NCBI RefSeq assembly: GCF_001866055.1
Contig: NZ_MLQS01000014.1
Coordinates: forward strand, 69,629-133,628
DNA length: 64,000 bases
Source: Anaerobacillus alkalidiazotrophicus
Lineage (GTDB): Bacteria; Bacillota; Bacilli; Bacillales_H; Anaerobacillaceae
Direction of reading: 5' to 3'
A program made the translations under genes and the position numbers. This document shows, piece after piece, positions 9,255-16,751 of this stretch. Below the pieces are notes generated by a model, which saw only the letters and a program-made list of their open reading frames with translations, was not told where the DNA came from and ran no database searches. Every line of letters starts with the position of its first letter. Positions within the stretch are counted from its first letter, which is position 1.

Positions 9255-10382
9255 ATGAAAATTAAATCAAGCTTATTTGCAATTATGTTAGTGTTGTCTA
9301 CATTTTTGGTAGCCTGCGGTGCAAATCAAGAGCAACCTGAAGAAAGTGCAGAAGAAAATATAGAAGTTGTAGGAGAGGTTTTACAAGTCTACACAACAAT
9401 TTTTCCACTTATGGATTTTGCCGAAAAAATTGGAGGAGAGTTTGTAGAGGTAAAAAGTATAGTTCCAGTTGGTGCAGATGCTCATACGTTTGAACCTACT
9501 GCCAAAACAATGGTTGATGTATCAAACGCAGATTTATATATATATAATGGAGCAGGTATTGAAGGGTTTGCTGATGCAGCAGCAGAAGTTTTAAAAACTG
9601 GAAGTGTCAAAATTTTAAGAGCGGTAGATGGAATCGACCTTATTGATTTTGATCACGACCACGATCATAATCACGAAGAAGAAGATCACAGCCATGACCA
9701 CGGCCATGGTCACGAAGAAGAAGATCATAGCCATGACCACGACCATGGTCACGAAGAAGAAGATCACAGCCACGACCACGACCATGGTCACGAAGAAGAA
9801 GATCACAGTCACGACCATGATCAAAGTCATGAAGAAGAAGATCACGGTCATTCGCATGGCGAAGAGGATCCGCATGTATGGTTAGATCCAATACGTTCTA
9901 TCCAATTAGCTGAAAATATTAAAAATGCACTAGTTGAATTAATGCCTGAAGCAGCTGATGAATTTGAAAGTAACTTTAAAATTTTAACAGAACAATTTGA
10001 AACATTAGATCAAAAGTTTAAAGCCATGCTAACAGAAATATCAAAAGATACTATTATTGTATCTCATGCTGGTTATGGTTACTGGACTGATCGTTACGGT
10101 ATAAGGCAAATTGGGGTTTCTGGTATTTCACCTACGAATGAACCTTCTATCCGTCAAGTACAAGATGTCATTGAATATGCTGAGGAAAATAATATAGGTT
10201 TTATTTTATTTGAACAAAATATACCAACTAACATCGCTGAAGCTGTTCGTTCCCAAGTAGGGGCAGAAGCTTTATGGATTCATAATTTAGAAGCACTAGT
10301 ACAAGAAGATGTAGATAACAATGAAGACTACTTTAGTCTTATGGAGAGGAACATTGAAGTACTAAAAACAGCTTTACAATAA
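9255..10382 (+). CDS. znuA: Zinc ABC transporter substrate-binding lipoprotein with His-rich loop
   Basis: A 375-residue cluster A-I metal-binding protein (ZnuA/AdcA type). The N-terminus is a lipoprotein leader ending FLVACG. The first lobe has PVGADAHTFEPT with a metal histidine. Residues about 132-208 form a His/Asp/Glu-rich loop made of 13-residue tandem units. The second lobe shows DPHVWLDP, IVSHAGYGYW and ISPTNEPS. It would capture zinc outside the membrane and hand it to a ZnuBC permease. No permease or ATPase gene is adjacent. Two Zur boxes precede it and a strong terminator follows. The acidic-histidine loop is longer than in many homologues. Confidence 0.92.
   Translation: MKIKSSLFAIMLVLSTFLVACGANQEQPEESAEENIEVVGEVLQVYTTIFPLMDFAEKIGGEFVEVKSIVPVGADAHTFEPTAKTMVDVSNADLYIYNGAGIEGFADAAAEVLKTGSVKILRAVDGIDLIDFDHDHDHNHEEEDHSHDHGHGHEEEDHSHDHDHGHEEEDHSHDHDHGHEEEDHSHDHDQSHEEEDHGHSHGEEDPHVWLDPIRSIQLAENIKNALVELMPEAADEFESNFKILTEQFETLDQKFKAMLTEISKDTIIVSHAGYGYWTDRYGIRQIGVSGISPTNEPSIRQVQDVIEYAEENNIGFILFEQNIPTNIAEAVRSQVGAEALWIHNLEALVQEDVDNNEDYFSLMERNIEVLKTALQ
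9672..9857 (+). repeat. Tandem 39-bp repeat encoding the His-rich loop
   Basis: Four consecutive 39-base units start at 9672, 9711, 9750 and 9789, with a diverged fifth from 9828. Each encodes HEEEDHSHDHxHG-like residues. The units differ at only a few positions, so recent slippage or unequal exchange is likely. Confidence 0.9.
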
Positions 10383-10385
10383 TAT

Positions 10386-10416
10386 AGAAAAGCTCATCGT
10401 TTTGATGAGCTTTTCT
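10386..10416 (+). terminator. Rho-independent terminator of the zinc lipoprotein gene
   Basis: Perfect 13-bp arms AGAAAAGCTCATC and GATGAGCTTTTCT. A family 2 repeat end starts a few bases later. Confidence 0.9.
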
Positions 10417-10421
10417 CATAT

Positions 10422-10462
10422 AATCAGAATTTATAAATTTCTAACTTGGAAACTGTCTAACT
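10422..10462 (+). repeat. Family 2 repeat, solitary left end
   Basis: AATCAGAATTTATAAATTTC followed by TAACTTGGAAACTGTCTA is the same left end as at 11081, 35165 and 46490. The right end is not present here. Confidence 0.7.
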
Positions 10463-10609
10463 TTTGCTGTGTTGAGGTCGGTCCTATTCCATACTTCTGG
10501 TATGTAGAAAATAAAATAGTTAATATTAATAATGCTTTTTATTTTGTAAAATGAGGTAAGAAGTGTACAATATAAACATAGTGTTAATATTCTAAAAGAG
10601 GTGAGACTT

Positions 10610-11029
10610 TTGCAATTTAGTTTTTATAATGATGTTATTATTGGTGCAAGAAAAGAAATGGTTGATGCCGGTTATACTGAATTGAAGACTCCTGAAGAGG
10701 TAGATGAAATTTTAGGAAAAGAGGGAACTTCGTTAGTTTACATTAATTCCGTTTGTGGGTGTGCTGGTGGTATTGCTAGACCATCTGCTGCTTATATGGC
10801 TAATTACGAGAAGAAACCTAATCATTTTGTTACTGTGTTTGCGGGTCAAGATAAAGAAGCAACGGAAAGAGCAAGAACTTATTTTAAAGGGTATGCACCG
10901 TCTTCACCATCATTTGCAATTATAAAAAATGGGGAAGTTAAAGCAATGGTTGAAAGACATGAAATTGAAGGTCATGAGCCAGTTGAAGTAGTACAGAAGC
11001 TTGAAAAATATTTTGATGAATTTTTATAA
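10610..11029 (+). CDS. brxB: Bacilliredoxin (BrxA/BrxB, YphP/YqiW family)
   Basis: 139 residues with the family signature NSVCGCAGGIARP, whose CGC pair acts in removing bacillithiol from S-bacillithiolated proteins. GHEPVEVVQKLEKYF near the end is also typical. The product closely resembles B. subtilis YqiW, which lies next to bkdB there as here. The TTG at 10610 is preferred because AAAGAGGTGA lies just upstream and the protein then starts like YqiW. The alternative GTG at 10601 sits inside that binding site. Confidence 0.92.
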   Translation: MQFSFYNDVIIGARKEMVDAGYTELKTPEEVDEILGKEGTSLVYINSVCGCAGGIARPSAAYMANYEKKPNHFVTVFAGQDKEATERARTYFKGYAPSSPSFAIIKNGEVKAMVERHEIEGHEPVEVVQKLEKYFDEFL

Positions 11030-11077
11030 TTAAGTAAAAGGCTTTCACAATAAAATGTGAAGGCCTTTTACTTAATT
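11028..11077. terminator. Bidirectional terminator after brxB
   Basis: A long inverted repeat, AATTAAGTAAAAGGC against GCCTTTTACTTAATT, with additional TTCACA/TGTGAA pairing near the loop. Confidence 0.9.
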
Positions 11078-11080
11078 ATA

Positions 11081-11351
11081 AAACCAGAATTAATAAATTT
11101 CTAACGTAGAAACTGTCTAGCTTCAGCGCCTACGAGCTCGGTCACTTCAGTCAAGCAACGGACTTCAATTACTGCTTGAGATCCTTCGTCGATTAGCTTC
11201 ATGCAGCTTTGCTTCGAGGAAGTTTGCTACGAAGCTATGCTAGAAGACGCAGAAGCACGTAAACGTAAGAAGCCAAAGAGCAGCTTTGCTCTTGAGCAAA
11301 CGGAGTGGCACAGGAGCAGCTGCTCGTGACCAAGGCGCTTGCGCTTTTCTT
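11081..11351 (+). repeat. Family 2 repeat, full-length copy 1
   Basis: About 270 bp starting AACCAGAATTAATAAATTTC and GAAACTGTCTAGCTTCAGCG, and ending GGCGCTTGCGCTTTTCTT. It matches the copy at 46490 in blocks such as TCGGTCACTTCAGTCAAGCA and GAAGACGCAGAAGCACGTAA. It is GC-richer than its surroundings and has no ORF of its own. Confidence 0.85.
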
Positions 11352-11510
11352 GAGAAAAGCTTTAATATTATAGTTATAAGACTATAAAAATAATTCGATT
11401 CTATCAATAAGTACTTGAAGTGGTGATTTTGTAATGCTATAATCTTTTCTTATAATAATGTAGATTCATGGAGTTAGTTAGCGATCTACTCTTAAAAAGG
11501 AGAGTGCAGC

Positions 11511-11873
11511 ATGATGCAAGAATTATATGAAAAAATTCATTTATATTTGAATATGAATGAGGAAATTTCTTTTGATGAATTTGATGAATTTTATAAGAAA
11601 GTAATTAAATACTATAGCGAAAATGTAGAAAGTTTTACTGAAGAAGATATTTGGAAAGGTTTATTTATTGTTGAGAATGTTATGTCGAATGCAGAAAGCC
11701 GATCCAAAGAAGTGAAAGGTGCAAAGCAAAAAAAGTATAAAAAGATTGCAGAGCGTTCTTCGTTATGGGCACAAAATTTTGCTGGAAAATTATACAGTAA
11801 AGGATACACAGAAGAACAATTAAACGAGCGTTTTGAACGTATGTTTGACGATTATGAAAAAAAAGAAGCATAA
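11511..11873 (+). CDS. Conserved-looking small cytosolic protein, function unknown
   Basis: 120 residues, not recognised. No signal peptide, membrane segment or cysteine is seen; it is acidic and predicted mostly helical, with aromatic-rich N-terminal segments (FDEFDEFYKKVIKYY) and a basic central stretch (KGAKQKKYKK). RBS AAAAGGAGAG precedes tandem ATG codons at 11511 and 11514; either may start. It is a monocistronic gene with its own terminator, next to the tRNA-Arg. Confidence 0.75.
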   Translation: MMQELYEKIHLYLNMNEEISFDEFDEFYKKVIKYYSENVESFTEEDIWKGLFIVENVMSNAESRSKEVKGAKQKKYKKIAERSSLWAQNFAGKLYSKGYTEEQLNERFERMFDDYEKKEA

Positions 11874-11879
11874 AATGGC

Positions 11880-11913
11880 GGAATGGGAGTATTTCTCATT
11901 CCACCTGTTTTTC
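11880..11913 (+). terminator. Rho-independent terminator
   Basis: GGAATGGGAG pairs with the TCTCATTCC arm, followed by a T-rich stretch. It separates the small protein gene from the tRNA promoter. Confidence 0.75.
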
Positions 11914-11916
11914 TTG

Positions 11917-11945
11917 TTGACATTTCTGAAAAGGGATGTTATATT
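11917..11945 (+). promoter_or_regulatory. Sigma-A promoter of tRNA-Arg
   Basis: TTGACA and TATATT are separated by exactly 17 bp. The -10 ends 18 bp before the tRNA 5' end. Confidence 0.85.
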
Positions 11946-11963
11946 TATTTAGCGTCACAATAA

Positions 11964-12038
11964 GCGCCTATAGTGAAATGGATATCACACGAGATTTCGG
12001 CTCTCGGATTCTGGGTTCGAATCCTGGTGGGCGCGCCA
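11964..12038 (+). tRNA. tRNA-Arg (anticodon TCG), CCA encoded
   Basis: A 75-nt cloverleaf can be folded by eye. The acceptor is GCGCCTA against TGGGCGC, the D arm GTGA/TCAC, and the anticodon stem CGAGA/TCTCG with loop TTTCGGC, giving anticodon TCG at 11997-11999. The T arm is CTGGG/CCTGG with loop TTCGAAT. Discriminator G and an encoded CCA follow. The identity is Arg reading CGA/CGG. It is a solitary gene with its own promoter and terminator. The D stem is weaker than the GCTC type common in Bacillus tRNAs. Confidence 0.88.
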
Positions 12039-12051
12039 TATACATATAATC

Positions 12052-12082
12052 AAAAACTTTAGGAGAACTCCTAAAGTTTTTT
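12052..12082 (+). terminator. Terminator of tRNA-Arg
   Basis: AAAACTTTAGGAG and CTCCTAAAGTTTT arms with a two-base loop and a T-run. Confidence 0.92.
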
Positions 12083-12083
12083 G

Positions 12084-12140
12084 TTTATCCCACTCTTAAG
12101 GGGCAGTAAGACCCCCACTGATTGAAGTTCAGCTTTATAC
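12084..12140 (+). repeat. Family 1 repeat, copy B (internal deletion derivative)
   Basis: The outer left end (TTTATCCCACTCTTAAGGGG then CAGTAAGACCCCC) is fused directly to the outer right end (CACTGATTGAAGTTCAGCTT then TATAC). The junction is the shared run of C. It starts 1-2 bases behind the tRNA terminator. The region from here to 12356 otherwise shows nothing recognisable. Confidence 0.85.
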
Positions 12141-12356
12141 AGCAGTTACATTATAAGTGTTATTAATTACTACTATAATAAATGAATGACAACTACAGAT
12201 TTGAAGCCATTAAGAGACTATATCTAGTTTAGGAGTCCGAACTAAAATATGGTGCGACTGGATTAATGAGATTATAAAATTCATTCATTAATGAAAAAAA
12301 TATTAAAATTAACACATACTAACTACAACAAAAAAGTTAAATGTAATAAAAGACTG

Positions 12357-12407
12357 TTGACATTTTTTTAGAGCGTGTTATTATACAAAAGGGTGAATAA
12401 TCATTAA
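12357..12407 (+). promoter_or_regulatory. Promoter and ARG-box-like operator upstream of artP
   Basis: TTGACA at 12357 lies 17 bp from an ATTATA -10 at 12380. Just downstream, at 12394-12407, TGAATAATCATTAA matches the arginine repressor half-site pattern TGAATWWWWATTCA with two differences. AhrC/ArgR control of this transporter is inferred. Confidence 0.6.
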
Positions 12408-12453
12408 TAAAAAGTAATAAATTTTTTTAGAAAAATATGGGGGTATAGAAAAA

Positions 12454-13221
12454 ATGAAAAAGATATTATCATTTGCATTGAGTTGTGTATTGTCCATCGG
12501 AGTATTAGCTGCATGTGGTGGTCAGGCTGATGAAGAGAAAGTAACGTTAGTAATGGGTACTTCAGCAGATTATCCACCTTACGAATTTATCGATACTGCT
12601 GTAAGTGATGAAATCATAGGCTTTGACATTGATATTGCGAACTATATTGCTGATCAGTTAGGTTTTGAATTAGAAATACAAGATATGGATTTTAACGGAT
12701 TAGTTCCGGCACTTACAAACAATCGTATTGATTTTGTATTAGCAGGAATGACTCCTACTCCAGAACGACTTGAAAACGTGGATTTTTCTGATATTTACTA
12801 TGTAGCAGAACAAACAATCGTATTTAATGCTGAAAAAGGTTATACAAGCTTAGAGGATTTAGAGGGTAAAAAGCTTGGCGTTCAATTAGGTTCTATTCAA
12901 GTAGAATTGGCTAATGAGATTGCTGAAGAAATTGGTGGGATAGAAATATTAGAACGTAATCGAATTACTGACTTAATTCAAGAAATAAAGACTGGTCGAA
13001 TTGACGCTGCCATTATTGAAGATACTGTTGGTAAAGGGCATATTGAAGCAAACCCTGAGTTAACTTCATTTGTAATTGTTGAGGAAAATGAAGCTGGTTC
13101 AGCAATTGCGTTTCCAAAAGGAAGCGAATTAAAGGATGAGTTTAATAAAGTTTTACAAGAAATGGTTGATAATGGTGAAATGGATAGACTAATCATGAAA
13201 TGGTTTTATGGTGAAGAGTAA
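12454..13221 (+). CDS. artP: Arginine/polar amino acid ABC transporter substrate-binding lipoprotein
   Basis: A 255-residue family 3 periplasmic-type binding protein. The lipoprotein signal ends VLAACGG, so Cys21 is lipidated. The ligand cleft motifs include TSADYPPYEFID, GFDIDIANYIADQLG and DFVLAGMTPTPERLENVDFS. The gene is followed by a permease and an ATPase in one operon. The order and resemblance to B. subtilis ArtPQR (YqiXYZ) and the adjacent ARG-box-like site favour arginine as substrate. Other basic or polar amino acids remain possible. Confidence 0.9.
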   Translation: MKKILSFALSCVLSIGVLAACGGQADEEKVTLVMGTSADYPPYEFIDTAVSDEIIGFDIDIANYIADQLGFELEIQDMDFNGLVPALTNNRIDFVLAGMTPTPERLENVDFSDIYYVAEQTIVFNAEKGYTSLEDLEGKKLGVQLGSIQVELANEIAEEIGGIEILERNRITDLIQEIKTGRIDAAIIEDTVGKGHIEANPELTSFVIVEENEAGSAIAFPKGSELKDEFNKVLQEMVDNGEMDRLIMKWFYGEE

Positions 13222-13255
13222 AGAAATTTTTAAATAAGAGAGGAATGAGACAGGC

Positions 13256-13915
13256 ATGAATTTGGATTTCTCCCAAATCGTGCCTTCTATCCCTTATATA
13301 ATAAAAGGGATATGGGTCACGTTACAAATTGTAAGTGTATCGCTTATATTTGGATTTATAATAGGGACTATTTTATCAATTATGAAAATTGGTAAATTTG
13401 CACCTCTTAGATGGATAGCAGATGCTTATACATCAGTTTTTCGTGGGACGCCGTTAATTTTGCAATTATTTTTAATCTACTTTGCTACCCCACAGGTTAT
13501 AGGATATGATATTTCTGCCTTTCAGGCGGCAGTTTTAACTTTCGGTTTAAATTCAGCTGCGTACGTTTCTGAAATCATTCGTGCGGGTATTCAAGCAGTG
13601 GATAAAGGGCAAAAAGAAGCAGCTCAAGCATTAGGTGTTCCATACACGCCAATGCTTTTAAATATCATTTTGCCTCAAGCAATAAAAAATATTTTGCCAG
13701 CATTAGTGAATGAATTTATCACATTAACGAAAGAATCTGCAATTATCTCAACTATTGGGGTACTAGACATTATGAGGAGAGCTCAAATTGTCCAAGCTAA
13801 TCTCTATAGACCTTTTGAACCGTTAATATTTGCTGCATTAATATACTATATTATGGTCATGGCACTTACACTGTTAGGTAGACTTCTAGAGAGGAGGTTA
13901 AGCCGCAGTGATTAA
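13256..13915 (+). CDS. artQ: Amino acid ABC transporter permease
   Basis: 219 residues with about five membrane segments, of the HisMQ/ArtQ type. The cytosolic EAA loop is clear: [36 protein letters not shown] is typical of polar amino acid permeases. It presumably forms a homodimer with two ArtR ATPases. Its last codons overlap the artR start by 8 bases, so the two are translationally coupled. Confidence 0.93.
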   Translation: MNLDFSQIVPSIPYIIKGIWVTLQIVSVSLIFGFIIGTILSIMKIGKFAPLRWIADAYTSVFRGTPLILQLFLIYFATPQVIGYDISAFQAAVLTFGLNSAAYVSEIIRAGIQAVDKGQKEAAQALGVPYTPMLLNIILPQAIKNILPALVNEFITLTKESAIISTIGVLDIMRRAQIVQANLYRPFEPLIFAALIYYIMVMALTLLGRLLERRLSRSD

Positions 13916-14630
13916 AGTAAACAATCTCTATAAGTCATTTGGTCAACTAGACGTTTTGAAGAATATCAGTACTGAAATTTCAAAGGGAGATGTCGTAGCT
14001 GTTATTGGTCCATCAGGGAGTGGAAAATCAACGTTCCTGCGTTGTTTAAATTTACTTGAAGTACCATCAGCGGGGCAAATTTGGATAGATGATCAAGAAA
14101 TTACCGATCCAAAGACGAATATCATGAAGGTTCGTCAGAAAATTGGAATGGTGTTTCAGCATTTTCATCTTTTTCCGCATATGAGTACGCTAGAAAATAT
14201 TACGTATGCACCTATGAAAGTTAAAGGGGTGGATTCTGCAACTGCTAAACAAAATGCGATTGACCTTTTACGAAAAGTTGGATTAGAGGAAAAAGCAAAT
14301 GAATTTCCTTCAAGGTTATCCGGGGGTCAAAAACAAAGGGTGGCAATTGCACGAGCACTGGCAATGGAGCCAGAAGTAATGCTATTTGATGAACCAACCT
14401 CTGCGTTGGATCCTGAAATGGTAAAAGAGGTTTTGGACGTAATGAAATCCTTAGCTCTTAGTGGTATGACAATGGCTATTGTTACTCATGAAATGGGTTT
14501 TGCTAGAGAAGTGGCTGATAGGGTTTTCTTCTTAGAGGGTGGTAAGTTACTAGAAGATACGCCACCTGAACAATTTTTCTCGAATCCACAAACCGAAAGA
14601 GCAAAAGAGTTTTTAAATAAAATATTATAA
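13908..14630 (+). CDS. artR: Amino acid ABC transporter ATP-binding protein
   Basis: A 240-residue ABC ATPase. Walker [11 protein letters not shown]-loop [11 protein letters not shown], signature [15 protein letters not shown], Walker [14 protein letters not shown] and the H-loop [15 protein letters not shown] are all intact. The start is GTG inside the artQ reading frame with AGAGGAGG upstream. It powers the ArtPQ importer and is followed by a terminator. Confidence 0.95.
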   Translation: MIKVNNLYKSFGQLDVLKNISTEISKGDVVAVIGPSGSGKSTFLRCLNLLEVPSAGQIWIDDQEITDPKTNIMKVRQKIGMVFQHFHLFPHMSTLENITYAPMKVKGVDSATAKQNAIDLLRKVGLEEKANEFPSRLSGGQKQRVAIARALAMEPEVMLFDEPTSALDPEMVKEVLDVMKSLALSGMTMAIVTHEMGFAREVADRVFFLEGGKLLEDTPPEQFFSNPQTERAKEFLNKIL

Positions 14631-14633
14631 TTC

Positions 14634-14660
14634 AAGGAGTGACTTAGTCATTCCTTTTTT
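14634..14660 (+). terminator. Terminator of the artPQR operon
   Basis: AAGGAGTGAC and GTCATTCCTT arms followed by a T-run. Confidence 0.8.
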
Positions 14661-14717
14661 ATTTTATTTAAATTTCGTGTAAAATAGGAATTATTACATA
14701 GAATGGAAGGAATTTTT

Positions 14718-15674
14718 ATGTTTAAAATTGGTTACAGGACGTTAAAAACAGCTATTGGTGCTGCTGCAGCGATCGCTATTGCTCAATGGTTAGACTTAAT
14801 TTTTTACGCTTCAGCAGGAATTATTACAATATTATGTGTTCAGAAAACTAAACGTAGCTCTCTTCAAATATCTTGGCAACGGTTTTTGGCATGTGCTATC
14901 GGAATGGCTTTTGCAGTTATTATATTTGAAATCTTAGGTTATAATCCGGTGTCAGTTGCTTTATTGCTTATCATATTTATCCCAACTGTCGTATTTTTAA
15001 AAGCCCATGAAGGTATAGCGACTAGCTCTGTTATCATCTTTCATCTATATATATTTGGGGAAATAACAGTTCCTATTGTACTTAATGAGCTTGCTCTAAT
15101 TACTATAGGTATTGGAATTGCCTTATTAATGAATGTTTACATTCCAAGTGTTGAAGGTGAACTTGAAAAAATTCAAAGAGAAATTGAGGAGAATTATAAA
15201 AAGATTTTCCAACAATTTACTGTTTATTTAAAAGATGGAGATAGTAATTGGGATGGACGAGAGATTACCGAAACCGCAAAATTATTAAAAAGAGGAAAAG
15301 ATATAGCTTTACAAAATGTTGAAAATCACTTATTACGGTACGATGATCAGTATTATCATTATTTTAGTATGAGAGAAAAACAATTTGATGTAATTGAACG
15401 AATGTTGCCATTGATTTCTTCATTAGATCATACAGTGGTACAAGGGAAGAAAATTGCTGATTATTTAAGAGAATTAAGTGAAAATGTAAAACCAGGATTT
15501 GGCCCAGTCGATTATTTAGAACGCTTATATGAACTTCAAGATGAATTAAAAGAAATGGAGTTACCAAAGGATCGTGAAGAATTTGAGATTAGATCAGCAT
15601 TATTTTCTTTCGTTAAAGAGATTGAGCAGTATTTAATAATAAAAAGGCATTTTCGTAATGAAGGAAGTAAATAA
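14718..15674 (+). CDS. yqjA: Aromatic acid exporter family membrane protein (YqjA-like)
   Basis: 318 residues. The N-terminal 145 residues contain four or five membrane segments of the ArAE_1/DUF939 type, starting GYRTLKTAIGAAAAIAIAQW and with VQKTKRSSLQISWQRFLACA. The C-terminal half is a charged, helical cytosolic domain. B. subtilis yqjA also follows the art operon. The ATG at 14718 is chosen because GGAAGGA lies 6 bases upstream; the ATG at 14703 overlaps that site. The transported substrate is unknown; exporter function is a family assignment. Confidence 0.85.
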   Translation: MFKIGYRTLKTAIGAAAAIAIAQWLDLIFYASAGIITILCVQKTKRSSLQISWQRFLACAIGMAFAVIIFEILGYNPVSVALLLIIFIPTVVFLKAHEGIATSSVIIFHLYIFGEITVPIVLNELALITIGIGIALLMNVYIPSVEGELEKIQREIEENYKKIFQQFTVYLKDGDSNWDGREITETAKLLKRGKDIALQNVENHLLRYDDQYYHYFSMREKQFDVIERMLPLISSLDHTVVQGKKIADYLRELSENVKPGFGPVDYLERLYELQDELKEMELPKDREEFEIRSALFSFVKEIEQYLIIKRHFRNEGSK

Positions 15675-15732
15675 AACATATTCTTCCCTTATTAAACAAA
15701 TACTAAGGTTAAAAACTCCGGGGGTAGAAATT

Positions 15733-16245
15733 ATGTTTATGAAGCTTCTGGTTGTATGTATGATGGTAATCTCACCGATTTGGCCATTGGGTAAAAATCC
15801 ATTAATTGGAGATCCGTATATTATTGTAAATAAGTCCACGAATGAGATGGCATTCATTGCTGATGGTCAGGTGGTAAAGGTGTATGAAGTAGCTACTGGT
15901 AGTTTAGCAACATTAACTCCAGAGGGTGAATATAATATTGTGGTAAAAGCCATTAATCCATATTATCGCAAGAAGGATATTGCTGGTGGTTCAAAAGAAA
16001 ATCCTTTAGGCACCAGATGGATAGGATTTGATGCAGAACAAACTGACGGACGTATATACGGCATACATGGGACTAATGATTCTTCAACAATCGGTGGGTA
16101 TATAACAGGTGGGTGTGTTCGTATGTATAACGAGGATGTTGAAGAACTGTTTACAAAAGTGCCACTTGGGACAAAAGTGTTTATTACAAAAGCCAGTACA
16201 GATTTTAATTCTATAGCAATAGAAAAAGGTGTTATTAGTGAATAG
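15733..16245 (+). CDS. L,D-transpeptidase (YkuD domain), exported
   Basis: About 170 residues. A short hydrophobic leader (MFMKLLVVCMMVISPIWPLG) precedes a YkuD catalytic domain. The active-site region reads IHGTNDSSTIGGYITGGCVR, with the conserved His and the nucleophile Cys followed by Arg. Substrate-loop features PEGEYNI and NPLGTRWIGF are typical. It would form 3-3 crosslinks or modify peptidoglycan stems outside the membrane. An open frame extends back to 15658 inside yqjA, but GGGGG 9 bases before 15733 supports the later start. No LysM domain is present. Confidence 0.85.
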   Translation: MFMKLLVVCMMVISPIWPLGKNPLIGDPYIIVNKSTNEMAFIADGQVVKVYEVATGSLATLTPEGEYNIVVKAINPYYRKKDIAGGSKENPLGTRWIGFDAEQTDGRIYGIHGTNDSSTIGGYITGGCVRMYNEDVEELFTKVPLGTKVFITKASTDFNSIAIEKGVISE

Positions 16246-16305
16246 GGCTAAATCATAATTATAGAAGAAAGAGCTCAAATAAATTGATTGTAAAAATATA
16301 GAATA

Positions 16306-16336
16306 TAAAAAAGGCTGATTTCTATCAGCCTTTTTT
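16306..16336. terminator. Bidirectional terminator between the transpeptidase and prli42
   Basis: AAAAAAGGCTGAT and ATCAGCCTTTTTT arms. It serves the plus-strand transpeptidase gene and the minus-strand micropeptide gene ending at 16347. Confidence 0.9.
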
Positions 16337-16346
16337 ACTTCAATTT

Positions 16347-16439
16347 TTAGAAAAGGGCAGCTGCTCCAGTAAATAAAGTTCCTAGAAGCATAGTTGCAAT
16401 CATAATATATAATACAATTTTACGATATTTTCGGGGCAT
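16347..16439 (-). CDS. prli42: Prli42-like stressosome-associated micropeptide
   Basis: A 30-residue open frame reads MPRKYRKIVLYIMIATMLLG then TLFTGAAALF. A basic N-terminus and a single membrane helix match Prli42, the small membrane peptide that anchors the stressosome in Listeria and has Bacillus orthologues of 30-32 residues with the same layout. The RBS GGAGG lies 8 bases before the ATG. The gene is below most ORF-length cutoffs. Assignment is by pattern and length, so it is good but not certain. Confidence 0.8.
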   Translation of the reverse strand: MPRKYRKIVLYIMIATMLLGTLFTGAAALF

Positions 16440-16751
16440 ATTAATAACCTCCCAAATAAGTTCTCAATATTATTTTACTTTGAATACAGAAATAATACAA
16501 GCCTCCCACCAAAAACGTAGCGGATACTCGGTGTAACAAACAAAATTTCTAATCATCCTGCTCTTCGTTGGCGTAAGAACTTGAAATGGTGATACTTAGT
16601 TTTAAAGGAAGCTAGGACAAACACTTAAGTTGAGCTTTGTTTGTTTTGTTATAAGTTGGATACGTTTTTATAAAATAGTGTTAATTTACCGATGGTATTT
16701 TCAATGATACAATATTTTTATAAACAGATATGAATATGGAGGCATTTATTA
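16440..16751. other. Intergenic region between prli42 and the peptidase gene
   Basis: About 310 bases. It must hold the divergent promoters of prli42 and the peptidase; I see no ORF, repeat or convincing operator. Confidence 0.4.

Noticed and set aside
9672..9857. Direct repeats considered as a CRISPR array
   Set aside because: Units are contiguous, in frame and coding, with no spacers.
9615..9891. Long frames on both strands across the His-rich loop
   Set aside because: They are produced by the 39-bp repeat lacking stops in other frames, inside the zinc lipoprotein gene.
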